Shown: in pieces, positions 63,694 to 64,000 of the stretch
How positions within the stretch are numbered: position 1 is the first letter of the stretch
How the letters are laid out: each line of letters starts with the position of its first letter
Assembly (NCBI GenBank): GCA_013213785.1
Contig: JABSPZ010000010.1
Location: forward strand, 1-64,000
Direction of reading: 5' to 3'
From: Henriciella sp.
GTDB lineage: Bacteria > Pseudomonadota > Alphaproteobacteria > Caulobacterales > Hyphomonadaceae
DNA: 64,000 bases
Translations under genes and position numbers: made by a program
The notes under the pieces: generated by a model
The model's database searches: none
What the model saw: the letters and a program-made list of their open reading frames with translations, nothing else
Told to the model about the DNA's origin: nothing

Positions 63694-64000
63694 TAAGCAG
63701 CGCCTCCTGACGGTTGCCTGGCAGGGGTCAGATAAACATGCCCTGCAATTCTAAGATCGATCACGCTCAAAGGCCGCGCGGCCAGCTCTGATTTTGCATG
63801 CGTCGCTGCAAAACTTGTTAGACTGGGCACCAAACTCTCATCGGTCGGTAGTTTTACGATCGCGCCTGATTTCAATACGAGGTCCCAGCGCCGACCGGCA
63901 ACGCGGCGCGCATGATCGGTATGCGCGCGAAGGTTGGGTGCGAGCAGAAACGCTTTTTCCAGCGCAGGGACTGCTTCAGGTCCGCCAACGCCCACGGCTT
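63693..64000 (-). CDS. ftsQ: Cell division protein FtsQ, C-terminal end (partial)
   Basis: Only the last 101 codons are in the window; the start is beyond 64000. The sequence RRWDLVLKSGAIVKLPTDESLVPSL and SELAARPLSVIDLRIAGHVYLTPAR is the conserved C-terminal FtsQ domain that contacts FtsB. Its stop overlaps the ftsA ATG by one base. The track's ATG is internal. Confidence 0.9.
   Translation of the reverse strand, partial: AVGVGGPEAVPALEKAFLLAPNLRAHTDHARRVAGRRWDLVLKSGAIVKLPTDESLVPSLTSFAATHAKSELAARPLSVIDLRIAGHVYLTPARQPSGGAA

Overview
This window looks like a chromosomal segment of a marine-type alphaproteobacterium close to Hyphomonadaceae/Maricaulales or Caulobacterales. The evidence is gene order: ftsQ-ftsA-ftsZ-lpxC, rpmH-rnpA-yidC-engB-argB-HAD nucleotidase-dapD, mutM near ubiE-ubiB, coaBC-dut and carB-greA. 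Large TonB-dependent receptors and LytTR/LuxR regulators fit the same groups. This assignment is inference from order and protein character; no 16S gene is present. I see no rRNA, tRNA, CRISPR array, insertion sequence, integrase or prophage.

Layout. 1-9.8 kb: end of a PhoD-like phosphatase lipoprotein, an MHS-type transporter, a three-gene operon (DUF2141, carotenoid oxygenase, DUF2306) divergent from a membrane LytTR regulator, a SpoU methylase pair, a quinone oxidoreductase, mutM and a Flp-like pilin. 9.8-19 kb: DUF2330 plus an RnfD-like protein, ubiE-ubiB, then a tight minus-strand operon (DUF547, TVP38/VTT, disulfide oxidoreductase, histidine kinase). 19-30 kb: rpmH-rnpA-yidC-engB, an acetyltransferase, a TonB receptor with a hairpin over its ribosome binding site, the argB-DUF1036-nucleotidase-dapD operon, hpf and ptsN. 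30-40 kb: accessory genes, including an MBL hydrolase, an alpha/beta hydrolase, a MoeB/ThiF enzyme, a translationally coupled membrane-protein/vWA-like pair of unknown function, a PIF1-like helicase, and a LysR/methyltransferase pair. 40-46 kb: dut, coaBC, a candidate structured RNA, and a full phage-shock (psp) locus with pspF divergent from a small-protein-pspA-small-protein-pspB-pspC operon behind a sigma-54-like promoter. 46-54.7 kb: DUF418, a CoxE-like vWA protein, a LuxR/alpha-beta hydrolase fusion, an acyl-CoA dehydrogenase and a large TonB receptor. 54.7-64 kb: carB, greA, an ELM1-like protein, and the division block lpxC-ftsZ-ftsA-ftsQ, all minus strand.

How it works together. Most genes are housekeeping: envelope and cell division (ftsQAZ, lpxC, yidC, psp), cofactor and amino-acid synthesis (ubiE, ubiB, coaBC, argB, dapD, carB), and translation (rpmH, rnpA, engB, hpf). 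The most novel-looking items are a structured RNA near 42.47-42.62 kb with a possible pseudoknot, a two-gene membrane/vWA module at 33-35 kb, an extended psp operon with two unlisted small membrane proteins, a LuxR/hydrolase fusion, and several clean palindromic operators. No complete, clearly new defence or mobile system is visible.
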